NCBI GenBank assembly: GCA_002469915.1
Contig: DKOG01000184.1
Span: 1 to 9,124, forward strand
Length of the DNA stretch: 9,124 bases
Direction of reading: 5' to 3'
Source of the DNA: Bacteroidetes bacterium UBA7368
Lineage (GTDB): Bacteria > Bacteroidota > Rhodothermia > Rhodothermales > UBA10348
Position numbers and translations under genes: made by a program. The notes under the pieces are model-generated. The model made no database searches. It had not been told where the DNA came from and saw nothing but the letters and a program-made list of their open reading frames with translations. The stretch's first letter is position 1; every line of letters begins with the position of its first letter. Below are positions 1 through 5,560 of the stretch, in pieces.

Positions 1-355
1 TAAAAAGGGTGCCGATACGCGCACTCAGAGCTCCAACAATGGGCCAAGAGGCCACCTCCGCTTTGGACAAAAGGATACCACCCGTTGTAAACTGCATTAA
101 TAAAACGTCCACGTAGGAGAGGTGGTTGGCTACCAGGCAGAAAGGCATTTGGGGAGGGGTCCCCTCGACCGTAATGCGAAGCCCCATAATAGGAGCTGCC
201 ACGCGTCCCCAAAATCGGAGCACATTTGCGCGCCAGGAAATGGTATCCCGGCCGGTGGTCCTGAGCAACAAGTCGCCGGGCATCCAAAGGACGAATAGAG
301 CGATAAGCACCAAGAATAGAGAGAGTAGGCGCAGACTTGCCCGAAGAAAGTTCAT
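1..355 (-). CDS. PlsC-family 1-acylglycerol-phosphate / lyso-aminolipid O-acyltransferase (OlsA/GlsA-like), 3' end cut by window edge
   Basis: A membrane acyltransferase that should transfer an acyl chain to a hydroxyl group. In its context the acceptor is probably the 3-hydroxyacyl group of an N-acyl amino acid, though lysophosphatidic acid is also possible. The reading frame starts with ATG at 355-353 and runs 118 codons to the left edge without a stop. Residues 5-25 form a hydrophobic N-terminal membrane segment. The catalytic HX4D motif is His78-Asp83 in LVANHLSYVDVLLM. It is followed by the family pattern KAEVASWPIVGALSARIGTLF at residues 99-118, which leads towards the block II FIDR-type region beyond the window. 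The start overlaps the preceding acyltransferase stop as TAATG, sharing base 355, so translation is probably coupled. The N-acyltransferase/O-acyltransferase pairing matches olsB-olsA and glsB-glsA. PlsC membership is firm; the acceptor is inferred from the neighbour. Confidence 0.88.
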   Translation of the reverse strand, partial: MNFLRASLRLLSLFLVLIALFVLWMPGDLLLRTTGRDTISWRANVLRFWGRVAAPIMGLRITVEGTPPQMPFCLVANHLSYVDVLLMQFTTGGILLSKAEVASWPIVGALSARIGTLF

Positions 356-585
356 TATGCAATTCGATAAAAGGCAAGATCGATTCGCTTCAATGTACGC
401 GTATCAAAAACCGTCAAAAAGTCAATGGTTTTAAACTTGCGATCAATAGCAGGAGGGCTACAAATTAATGCTCCTAGAGACAAATATGCTCGCATGAGCC
501 GTGGGGGTTTTGAAATGGCATCTGAATCGAGGTTTTGGCAACAAATATGTGATTCAAGAGGTGAAATCTCGAAATCAGGGTGCAT
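355..585 (-). CDS. C-terminal 76-residue piece of the same acyltransferase, possible reinitiation product
   Basis: The first ATG after the premature stop lies 12 bases downstream of it (585-583), in the same frame, and is preceded by GTAGG immediately upstream. A ribosome ending at the TAA could restart here and make the missing C-terminal block of the N-acyltransferase as a separate 76-residue chain. It would then reach the TAATG junction with the O-acyltransferase at 357-353. What is seen is the open frame and the family signature; restarting and assembly of two chains is speculation. If the upstream TAA is a base-call error, this is simply the C-terminal end of one protein. Confidence 0.3.
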   Translation of the reverse strand: MHPDFEISPLESHICCQNLDSDAISKPPRLMRAYLSLGALICSPPAIDRKFKTIDFLTVFDTRTLKRIDLAFYRIA

Positions 586-597
586 CCTACTTCGTTT

Positions 598-600
598 TTA
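598..600 (-). other. Premature TAA stop inside the acyltransferase frame
   Basis: On the minus strand the codons read AAC TAT TTA TAA AAA CGA AGT AGG ATG. Both flanks are in the same frame and both match the family, so a substitution from a codon such as AAA, CAA or GAA would explain the stop. A homopolymer length error would not. Intact genes in the window end on TAA, TAG and TGA, so general reassignment of TAA is unlikely. Confidence 0.85.
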
Positions 601-1155
601 TAAATAGTTCTTTACAGCCAAACCCTCTTCTTCGTTCTGACCAGTGAGCGAACAACAGCCAAAAAGGTATTGTTTGTCGAGATGAGCCGCATACACACCG
701 AGGCCTTTCCAAAGGAGATACAACACTTTCAGGCTTCGATGGTCAAACTCAATACATGCTCTGCCAATTTCAACTCCGCGCTGGATGAGTTGTCTTGGTG
801 CGGCTGAAAAATCAAACAGGGTGCCGGAGTAAAACCCATTATGCGATTGGGCCATGTCTACCGTTTGCATTCGGTAAGTACCCACCATGATGCCCGTATC
901 TCGATGTCTTACATACAAATGATGGCACTGATCGTCAAAAGCATCTACATCCAAACCTTCAATGTGGGAAGCTGACAACCCTTCTTTCATTTCGACATTG
1001 AACACGGAATATCGAAGGCTTTGCAGTGCCATGACTTCCGCCTCGGATTCTGCAATGCCAACATCATAGGTTGCGTCGGTAGGCATGCGCACTTTTAGCT
1101 CATCAATGAGCCGAACATTCGAAAGGGGACGCGTGCTTTTTCGACGAACTGCCAT
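598..1155 (-). CDS. N-terminal 185-residue piece of the OlsB/GlsB-like acyltransferase (GNAT core)
   Basis: This is the part translated by normal decoding, from ATG at 1155 to TAA at 600-598. It holds the acyl-donor binding GNAT core, from about residue 30 to 170, and ends in AVKNYL. It lacks the last 80 residues with the conserved AYLSLGA...PPAIDRKFKTIDFL block that homologues carry, so activity of this piece alone is doubtful. The start is fixed by an in-frame TAA (1183-1185) ten codons upstream with no other ATG, GTG or TTG between. An internal Met24 is the only plausible alternative. No Shine-Dalgarno sequence sits at the usual distance; the nearest AAGGAG lies in a hairpin further upstream. 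Confidence 0.7.
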   Translation of the reverse strand: MAVRRKSTRPLSNVRLIDELKVRMPTDATYDVGIAESEAEVMALQSLRYSVFNVEMKEGLSASHIEGLDVDAFDDQCHHLYVRHRDTGIMVGTYRMQTVDMAQSHNGFYSGTLFDFSAAPRQLIQRGVEIGRACIEFDHRSLKVLYLLWKGLGVYAAHLDKQYLFGCCSLTGQNEEEGLAVKNYL

Positions 1156-1163
1156 AGGACCGA

Positions 1164-1184
1164 AAGGAGAAGGGTTTTCTCCTT
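1164..1184 (-). promoter_or_regulatory. Hairpin holding an AAGGAG in the leader of the acyltransferase gene
   Basis: Bases 1164-1171 (AAGGAGAA) and 1177-1184 (TTCTCCTT) form a perfect 8-base inverted repeat with a 5-base loop. It lies 8 bases upstream of the acyltransferase ATG. On the minus-strand transcript the upstream arm contains AAGGAG, the only Shine-Dalgarno-like sequence in the leader, and it would be paired when the hairpin forms. Unfolded, the AAGGAG would be about 20 bases from the ATG, which is too far for ordinary use. No T tract follows, so it is not an intrinsic terminator. A role in translation control is only a suggestion. Confidence 0.35.
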
Positions 1185-1273
1185 AGTTGACCAGAAAGGA
1201 GGCGAAGATGCTGTAATGTAGGATGCACTCGAACGAAATGTGTTACGGAGGCGGTTTAAGGGTGGGAGGTCTT

Positions 1274-1300
1274 TTGACTCCGTTCTCCGGACGTTATACT
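1274..1300 (+). promoter_or_regulatory. Candidate sigma-70-like promoter for the cupin gene
   Basis: TTGACT at 1274-1279 and TATACT at 1295-1300 are separated by 15 bases and lie 33 bases upstream of the cupin ATG. Each hexamer is one base off the classical consensus, but the spacer is short. The host may use a Bacteroidota-type consensus that differs from the E. coli one. A weaker second pair in the same intergenic region is TTGACC at 1187-1192 and TGTAAT at 1212-1217, with a 19-base spacer. The 177-base gap between the divergent starts at 1155 and 1333 must contain promoters for both directions; none is obvious for the minus strand. Confidence 0.3.
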
Positions 1301-1332
1301 TTCAATTATGCCTCCAATCAAATCAGATTCTT

Positions 1333-1710
1333 ATGTCTACCGATTCAGTTTCTAAAGTCTCTTGGGATGAAATACCACTCGAAGCCCTCTCGCCCAAAAT
1401 TGGAAGAAAGCTAGTAACGGGGGATCGCGTTATGCTGGCGCATGTCTACTTAGATAAAGGGGCTATTGTCCCGTTGCATCAGCACGACAATGAGCAGATT
1501 ACCTACATACTAAAAGGGAAGCTGCGCTTCTGGTTTGGAGAAGACCTGTCCGAAGTAGTGGATGTGAATGAAGGAGAAGTTCTTCATATCCCTTCCAACG
1601 TTTGGCACAAAGCCGAGGCTCTCGAAGACACGCTCGATGTTGATATTTTTAGCCCACCTAGACAGGATTGGCTAGATGGAACGGATGCTTATCTCAGAGA
1701 CCAAGACTAA
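1333..1710 (+). CDS. Small single-domain cupin protein
   Basis: A 125-residue cupin_2-type beta-barrel protein. Cupin motif 1 is at residues 43-62 (GAIVPLHQHDNEQITYILKG), with probable metal ligands His49, His51 and Glu54 or Gln55. Motif 2 is at 81-95 (GEVLHIPSNVWHKAE), with His92 as the fourth ligand. A conserved-looking tail FSPPRQDWLDGTDAYLR (106-122) is shared, from memory, with many uncharacterised bacterial cupins. The frame stays open upstream to 1240, but I place the start at ATG 1333 because the upstream residues do not look like protein of this family and because promoter-like sequence occupies that stretch. There is no clear Shine-Dalgarno sequence. Its stop TAA (1708-1710) overlaps the stop of the convergent thioredoxin gene. 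Substrate and reaction are unknown; cupins range from dioxygenases to isomerases to sugar-binding sensors. Confidence 0.85.
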   Translation: MSTDSVSKVSWDEIPLEALSPKIGRKLVTGDRVMLAHVYLDKGAIVPLHQHDNEQITYILKGKLRFWFGEDLSEVVDVNEGEVLHIPSNVWHKAEALEDTLDVDIFSPPRQDWLDGTDAYLRDQD

Positions 1711-2342
1711 ATGTCTTCTAAGACTCTGGTAACAGACATCTGCTTTAGAAATTTTCGAAACCCGCGCGTATTGTAGTTAGCCATTCCAACATGGACCGTT
1801 GCCATGTTTCCAGACGGCGAAATGACATAGGTCGTGGGAAGAGTCCGCACATCGTACTGGGCAGGAACGCGCCCTGCTAGTCTGTATATGGGTAGTGTGT
1901 ACCCCTTCGCATCGATGAACCGTTGAGCCGTTTCCACTTCTTCATCCGTGGAAACCATCACAAAAACGATGTCTTCACTTGCGACATCTTCGTACAAGGA
2001 CTGAATGAACGGCATCTCAGCTAGGCAAGGAGGACACCAAGTAGCCCAGAAATTCAGAAATATGACCTTGCCACGATAATCGCTCAGAAGTGCTGGTTCT
2101 CCCTCGAGCGTAGTCAGCTTCAAGTTGAAGTTTGCAGGCTCATCATGATTCTCAGCATATCGCACATCGGCTTGCATGATGCCCGTGGCTAACAGCCCTC
2201 TTTGTAACCAGCTCTGAACCACCGTTCCCTGGTCCGTATACCTGAAAAATGCGATAATGGCTAGAAGGCCAGCCCACTCTAAGGCTGTGCGTTTCCAAGA
2301 TCGTTTTGGTCTTTTTGCTTGATTTTCGTCTGATTTGGACAT
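1707..2342 (-). CDS. Membrane-anchored TlpA/ResA-type thiol-disulfide oxidoreductase
   Basis: A 211-residue thioredoxin-fold protein that probably acts outside the cytoplasmic membrane, reducing or exchanging disulfides in exported proteins such as c-type cytochromes. The N terminus is basic (KRPKRSWKR, 10-18), followed by one hydrophobic segment around 20-34 that anchors it. The domain has the AhpC-TSA/Redoxin pattern: GKVIFLNFWATWCPPC at 91-106 with active-site Cys103 and Cys106, FVMVSTDEE at 127-135, and the cis-proline loop at TLPTTYVI (167-174). It lies 84 bases downstream of the galactokinase-like gene on the same strand and may be co-transcribed, with no evident functional link. Its TAG stop shares bases 1708-1709 with the stop of the cupin on the opposite strand. 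The family is certain; the partner protein is not known. Confidence 0.9.
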   Translation of the reverse strand: MSKSDENQAKRPKRSWKRTALEWAGLLAIIAFFRYTDQGTVVQSWLQRGLLATGIMQADVRYAENHDEPANFNLKLTTLEGEPALLSDYRGKVIFLNFWATWCPPCLAEMPFIQSLYEDVASEDIVFVMVSTDEEVETAQRFIDAKGYTLPIYRLAGRVPAQYDVRTLPTTYVISPSGNMATVHVGMANYNTRGFRKFLKQMSVTRVLEDI

Positions 2343-2426
2343 TAAGTAGGGGATGTGGTTGCCGGAAACAGCAGTATTTCCAGATGAGTTGTACTTGCAC
2401 GCTAAACGTTTCAGCGGATAGAGAAA

Positions 2427-3587
2427 TCAATGGCTTTCCCGCCTAGCCCCTTCATGGAGAGTGGTTCTCCACCACTTGGGTCGCACGTCGAAAGTTGCCT
2501 GGTAAACGTCGGCCAGACGGTTTGCGTCGCTGTCTAGAAATGAATCTGACACAAGGGCTAACACGGCGCCGCCCCATCCCGCTCCAGAAAGCCGGGCGCC
2601 GTAGACTTGTTCATTTGCTGAAAGCGCAGCAACTAGAAAATCCATTTCGGGAGTGGAGTTTTCGAAAAGGCTTTTTGAGCTTTCGTGCGATGCGGACAGG
2701 AGGCTGCCCGCCGCGCGTAAATCCGCCTCATTCAGTGCTTTCAGAAACTGGCCGACACGCCGTTGCTCTTCGACCACATGGCGCGCGCGGCGGGCGAGCG
2801 TTTCATTTAACACGATGTCGTACGCAGAGATATCTGCCGGGTGCAGACGTGCCAAATGTCTGACGCCTGGAATGAGACGTTCGAGACTCATTATAGCGTC
2901 CCGACATTCACGGTGTCGAACCTCATAAGGTGAATGCTGCAGCTCATGTCGAATGTGGGTTCTAAACACCACGAGCCGAAACGAAGCTCCAACTGGGAGA
3001 ACCTGATGCAGCCCCGATCCGGCATCCAGCACCACGAGTGCATTTTCTTTTCCTCGCCCAACCACCGTTTGGTCTAACAACCCACAGGGCACGCCTACAA
3101 AACGGTTTTCCGCTCGGTGGGAGAGGCCAATCATCTGATTGAGATGGAGGGAAAGATCGAAGACAGCATCCAACGCCAGACACGTACCCAACTCTATGGC
3201 GGCGCTACTAGATAGTCCTTCGCCGGTCGGAATTTCAGAATGCACGGCCAGATCAAAACCAGCGTCCAATGAGGTACTCATTAGCAACTCGTCGAGAATG
3301 CCAAGTGGGTACTTGGTCCAATCGGGAAGATCATCCGTTGCGTAGGACGAGAGGGAAGAAACCACCGGTGTATCCAATGACAGCGGGTCAGAACTAGTTA
3401 AGCGAATGGTCTTGTCTGTCCGCTTAGTGATCCCCACGAAAAGTCGCTTTTCGATACAGCCGCCTACAACCGTTCCTCCGTTGTAGTCCGTGTGATTTCC
3501 CAAGACCTCAATGCGGCCTGGGGCAGAAGTCACGATATCTGGCGCATCTCCAAACCGAGATGCAAAAAAAGTATGTATTGTTGCCAT
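2427..3587 (-). CDS. galK: Galactokinase-like GHMP sugar kinase
   Basis: A 386-residue GHMP-superfamily kinase expected to phosphorylate galactose or a related sugar at C1 in the cytoplasm (Leloir pathway). The galactose-binding signature is at 24-38 (GRIEVLGNHTDYNGG), the ATP-loop motif GLSSSAA at 124-130, the region with the likely catalytic Asp172 at 168-174 (CGLLDQT), and motif 3 GARLSGAGWGG at 330-340. Length is normal for galactokinase. The signature departs from the common GRxNLIGEHTDY: Glu replaces Asn, and Asn31 replaces the Glu that in studied enzymes contacts the sugar. Similar GNHTD forms occur, as I recall, in a divergent galactokinase branch, so another sugar is possible. No galT, galE or sugar transporter is nearby. 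The ATG at 3587 gives a sensible N terminus; no strong ribosome site is visible. The thioredoxin gene follows after 84 bases. Confidence 0.85.
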   Translation of the reverse strand: MATIHTFFASRFGDAPDIVTSAPGRIEVLGNHTDYNGGTVVGGCIEKRLFVGITKRTDKTIRLTSSDPLSLDTPVVSSLSSYATDDLPDWTKYPLGILDELLMSTSLDAGFDLAVHSEIPTGEGLSSSAAIELGTCLALDAVFDLSLHLNQMIGLSHRAENRFVGVPCGLLDQTVVGRGKENALVVLDAGSGLHQVLPVGASFRLVVFRTHIRHELQHSPYEVRHRECRDAIMSLERLIPGVRHLARLHPADISAYDIVLNETLARRARHVVEEQRRVGQFLKALNEADLRAAGSLLSASHESSKSLFENSTPEMDFLVAALSANEQVYGARLSGAGWGGAVLALVSDSFLDSDANRLADVYQATFDVRPKWWRTTLHEGARRESH

Positions 3588-3654
3588 GCTTCAAAATCGG
3601 GGTCAGCAGCTTTAGAGCCAAAAAAAAGGTGCCTCTCTAGTGAAAAATCTGCGC

Positions 3655-3670
3655 AGGAGGTGATGGAGTG
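3655..3670 (+). promoter_or_regulatory. Strong Shine-Dalgarno sequence with a GTG start for a short overlapping ORF
   Basis: AGGAGGTGAT at 3655-3664 is a full 10-base match to the usual 16S anti-Shine-Dalgarno. GTG at 3668 follows GGAGG by 7 bases, an ideal distance. That GTG opens a 65-codon frame to 3865 which overlaps the hydrolase gene in another frame and has no recognisable family. The hydrolase frame itself has no start codon at this site: it has a TGA at 3661-3663, and its first possible starts are GTG 3700 and ATG 3724. The sequence may be a leader ORF that couples to the hydrolase, or a coincidence. Confidence 0.35.
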
Positions 3671-3713
3671 ACAACCAGACTGGAATCTATCCGTATACCG
3701 TGTCTTCTGAAAC

Positions 3714-3718
3714 AGGAG
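3714..3718 (+). promoter_or_regulatory. Ribosome binding site deciding the hydrolase start
   Basis: AGGAG at 3714-3718 lies 5 bases before ATG 3724. It favours this ATG over the upstream in-frame GTG at 3700, which has no ribosome site at proper distance. Confidence 0.6.
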
Positions 3719-3723
3719 TTTTC

Positions 3724-4512
3724 ATGCTTTTCTACAAAATATTTGCAGCATCACAATCCAGCGAATGGGTGGTCTTTGTGCATGGCGCAGGGGGCAGCTC
3801 GGCTGTCTGGTTTAAGCAACTTCGAGCTTTTCAGAAGGAGTTTAATGTGCTTTTGGTTGACCTGAGGGGCCATGGAAGGTCGAATGACTATCACGGCGAG
3901 GGAGCCTACTCGATAGAAGCCATCAGCCAAGATGTTTTGAAGGTGCTGGATAAGGAATCCATTAAGTCGGCTCATTTTGTGGGCGTATCTTTGGGTACTA
4001 TTCTCATTCGAACGATAGTCGAAATGGCTCCCGAGCGGGCTTTGTCCGCTGTGTATGCTGGTGCGGTTGCCGGATTCACGAAATGGGCCAGAATTCTGAT
4101 TGTTGCAGGTCAGTCGCTTAAATATCTCGTCCCGTTCGAAACGCTGTACGCAATTTTCGCCTGGATCATTATGCCGGGTAAAAAGGCCGCTGAGGCTCGG
4201 AAGGTTTTTATCAGGGAATCGCGCCGGGTTGCCCCAGAGGAATTTCGAAGGTGGCTTGGGCTCATTCCTTCGGTGAGTAGAAAATTGCAAAAATGGGCCT
4301 CTGTTCAGTCCAAGATGCGCTCTCTTTATCTGATGGGTAGCCGAGACTACATGTTTTTACCGCCGGCCAAGAAGGTAGTAGCTCGGACACCTAATTCGCA
4401 TCTGCAAGTGATTGATGGGGTGGGACATGTTTGCAATATTGAGCGTCCCGAAGTCTTCAATGAAATAGCCATCGCTTTCTTGAAAAGAACGACGTCTACT
4501 TCTGCCGCGTAA
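3724..4512 (+). CDS. Alpha/beta-hydrolase fold protein
   Basis: A 262-residue cytoplasmic alpha/beta hydrolase with no signal peptide. The oxyanion-hole motif is FVHGAGGSSAVW at 18-29, the next strand is VLLVDLRGHGRS (42-53), the nucleophile elbow is FVGVSLG at 85-91 with Ser89, the acid is probably Asp208 in MGSRDYMF (204-211), and the base is His235 in DGVGHVCNIERP (231-242). All members of the triad are present, so an active esterase, lipase, thioesterase or C-C hydrolase is expected; the substrate cannot be told. A cap region lies at about 115-195, including hydrophobic KYLVPFETLYAIFAWIIM (133-150). The start is ATG 3724, supported by AGGAG; GTG 3700 would add eight residues. It is divergent from the galactokinase gene, and its last 17 bases overlap the convergent polyprenyl synthase. 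The nearby quinone-precursor gene hints at, but does not prove, a MenH-like link. Confidence 0.85.
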   Translation: MLFYKIFAASQSSEWVVFVHGAGGSSAVWFKQLRAFQKEFNVLLVDLRGHGRSNDYHGEGAYSIEAISQDVLKVLDKESIKSAHFVGVSLGTILIRTIVEMAPERALSAVYAGAVAGFTKWARILIVAGQSLKYLVPFETLYAIFAWIIMPGKKAAEARKVFIRESRRVAPEEFRRWLGLIPSVSRKLQKWASVQSKMRSLYLMGSRDYMFLPPAKKVVARTPNSHLQVIDGVGHVCNIERPEVFNEIAIAFLKRTTSTSAA

Positions 4513-5512
4513 CCGTAAAGCTTACCAGATCACTGAGTGCATCTCTGGCTGGCGATGGCGGTAAAATCTCCAATTCTTGCTTCGCTTCGTTAGCGTATTC
4601 CATCATGGCGGAGGTGGCGTACTCTATTCCCCCTTGCTCAGTAACAAATTGAGTCACCGTCCGAATGTCTTCTTTAGACTTCTGGTCTTTCCGGACTAGA
4701 CGCATAAGGCGCTTCCGGTCTGCCTTTTTACACCGCGAAAGGGAATAAATGAGGGGGAGCGTCATTTTTTTCTCGATCAGATCGATTCCGAGAGGTTTTC
4801 CTACATCGGTAACGCCAAAGTCGAATAGGTCATCCCGAATCTGGAAGGCCATGCCCAAGGCCTGACCAAACGCTTTCATGCGTTCTCGAATATGTTCATC
4901 CTCGGTAGCCGATGCGGCTCCAGACATGGTGCAAGCGGCCAGGAGAGATGCGGTTTTATCCGAAATGATGCGAAAGTAGGTCTCCTCGTCGATGTCCAGC
5001 TTTCGGGCCTTTTCAATCTGGAGGAGTTCTCCTTCGCTCATGCGTCGAACGGCATCTGAAACGATATGCAGGAGTTGGTAATCTTTGTGGTCGAGTGCAA
5101 GCAGGAGACCACGACTAAGCAGGAAATCGCCTAGCAGTACGGCTATTTTGTTTTTCCATAGCGCCCTGATGGAAAACACAGAACGGCGTCGATCCGCATC
5201 ATCTACAACATCATCGTGCACCAGGGTGGCCGTGTGTAGCAATTCTACAAGCGCTGCGCCTCGGTAGGTCGATTCATTTACACCGCCGCATGCTCGAGCA
5301 GAGAGAAGAACCAGAATAGGGCGCATCTGCTTCCCTTTCTGTTTCAGCAAATACTGGATGACGCGGTCCAGCAGAAAGACCTCAGACTTCATTGCATCCC
5401 GAAAATAGGCTCGGAAATGGGTCAGTTCCGCATTAATGGGTCGCTGGATCCCTTTTAGGGTCAGTTTTCCGACGGGCGGTGCTGGTGGTTCTTCGGATTC
5501 TGTCTGCTGCAT
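4496..5512 (-). CDS. ispB: Long-chain trans-polyprenyl diphosphate synthase (octaprenyl-type)
   Basis: A 338-residue prenyl elongase that adds isopentenyl diphosphate units to an allylic diphosphate, probably making the side chain of menaquinone. The first Asp-rich motif is DDVVD (100-104) within LLHTATLVHDDVVDDADRRR, and the second is DDLFD (227-231) after QIR. KGKQMRP at 59-65 is the diphosphate-binding segment, and KTAS (186-189) and KKMTLPLIYSL (248-258) are also typical. The residue five places before the first motif is small (Ala95), as in IspB, with no bulky aromatic to stop chain growth, so a C35-C45 product is inferred; exact length is not readable. A proline-rich N-terminal tail (1-15) is probably disordered. 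It lies 48 bases after the permease gene, with a terminator-like hairpin in the gap. The other end overlaps the convergent hydrolase by 17 bases. Confidence 0.9.
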   Translation of the reverse strand: MQQTESEEPPAPPVGKLTLKGIQRPINAELTHFRAYFRDAMKSEVFLLDRVIQYLLKQKGKQMRPILVLLSARACGGVNESTYRGAALVELLHTATLVHDDVVDDADRRRSVFSIRALWKNKIAVLLGDFLLSRGLLLALDHKDYQLLHIVSDAVRRMSEGELLQIEKARKLDIDEETYFRIISDKTASLLAACTMSGAASATEDEHIRERMKAFGQALGMAFQIRDDLFDFGVTDVGKPLGIDLIEKKMTLPLIYSLSRCKKADRKRLMRLVRKDQKSKEDIRTVTQFVTEQGGIEYATSAMMEYANEAKQELEILPPSPARDALSDLVSFTVTRQK

Positions 5513-5517
5513 GTTCT

Positions 5518-5538
5518 AAAAATACGCTTGAGAAGCGT
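5518..5538 (-). terminator. Weak intrinsic terminator or attenuator between permease and polyprenyl synthase genes
   Basis: On the minus strand ACGCTT (5538-5533), loop CTC and AAGCGT (5529-5524) form a perfect 6-base stem. It is followed by ATTTTT (5523-5518) and then the synthase ATG five bases later. The layout is that of a short rho-independent terminator, but the stem is small and half A/T at its closing end. If it works, it would lower read-through from the transporter genes into the synthase gene or act as a leader control element. Confidence 0.35.
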
Positions 5539-5560
5539 TACGATTCAGGTTCTGGCGAGA

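Larger units (their letters stand above)
355..1155 (-). pseudogene. OlsB/GlsB-like GNAT N-acyltransferase interrupted by an in-frame TAA
   Basis: Read through the TAA at 598-600, this is a 266-codon frame, a normal length for the family of ornithine/glycine-lipid N-acyltransferases (acetyltransf_5 type, often labelled hemolysin-like). These enzymes transfer a 3-hydroxyacyl chain from acyl carrier protein to the amino group of an amino acid. Family landmarks before the stop are LRYSVFNVEM (47-56), DAFDDQCHHLYV (71-82), VGTYRMQT (91-98), GFYS (107-110), EIGRACI (129-135), LLWKGLGVYA (147-156) and YLFGCCSL (163-170). After the stop the same frame continues with the C-terminal signature: PPRLMRAYLSLGALICSPPAIDRKFKTIDFLTVFD. 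No other stop or frameshift occurs in the roughly 80 codons after it, and the end is coupled by TAATG to the O-acyltransferase. This suggests a recent nonsense mutation, a base-call error, or a protein made in two pieces. The amino acid acceptor cannot be told from the sequence. Confidence 0.8.

Noticed and set aside
598..600. TAA as a reassigned sense codon in this organism
   Set aside because: TAA ends the cupin, hydrolase, permease and lipid kinase at expected family lengths, and TAG and TGA are also used as stops. One in-frame TAA does not support a changed code.
586..606. Homopolymer indel in the A-rich stretch as the cause of the split acyltransferase
   Set aside because: Both halves lie in the same frame, so an indel would need a second compensating one. 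A base substitution is simpler.
1240..1332. N-terminal extension of the cupin from the open frame beginning at 1240
   Set aside because: The 31 added residues do not look like cupin sequence and span promoter-like hexamers; ATG 1333 gives a standard small cupin.
2362..2383. Inverted repeat CCGGAAA/TTTCCAG between the galactokinase-like and thioredoxin genes
   Set aside because: It has 7 pairs including one G-T and an 8-base loop, with no T tract on the minus strand; too weak to call a terminator.
2495..2928. Plus-strand open frames of 122 and 91 codons inside the galactokinase-like gene
   Set aside because: Arginine-rich shadow frames opposite a clear kinase; no recognisable family or ribosome site.
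3751..4290. 179-codon open frame antisense to the hydrolase
   Set aside because: It lies wholly within a well-supported gene on the other strand and shows no domain-like sequence.
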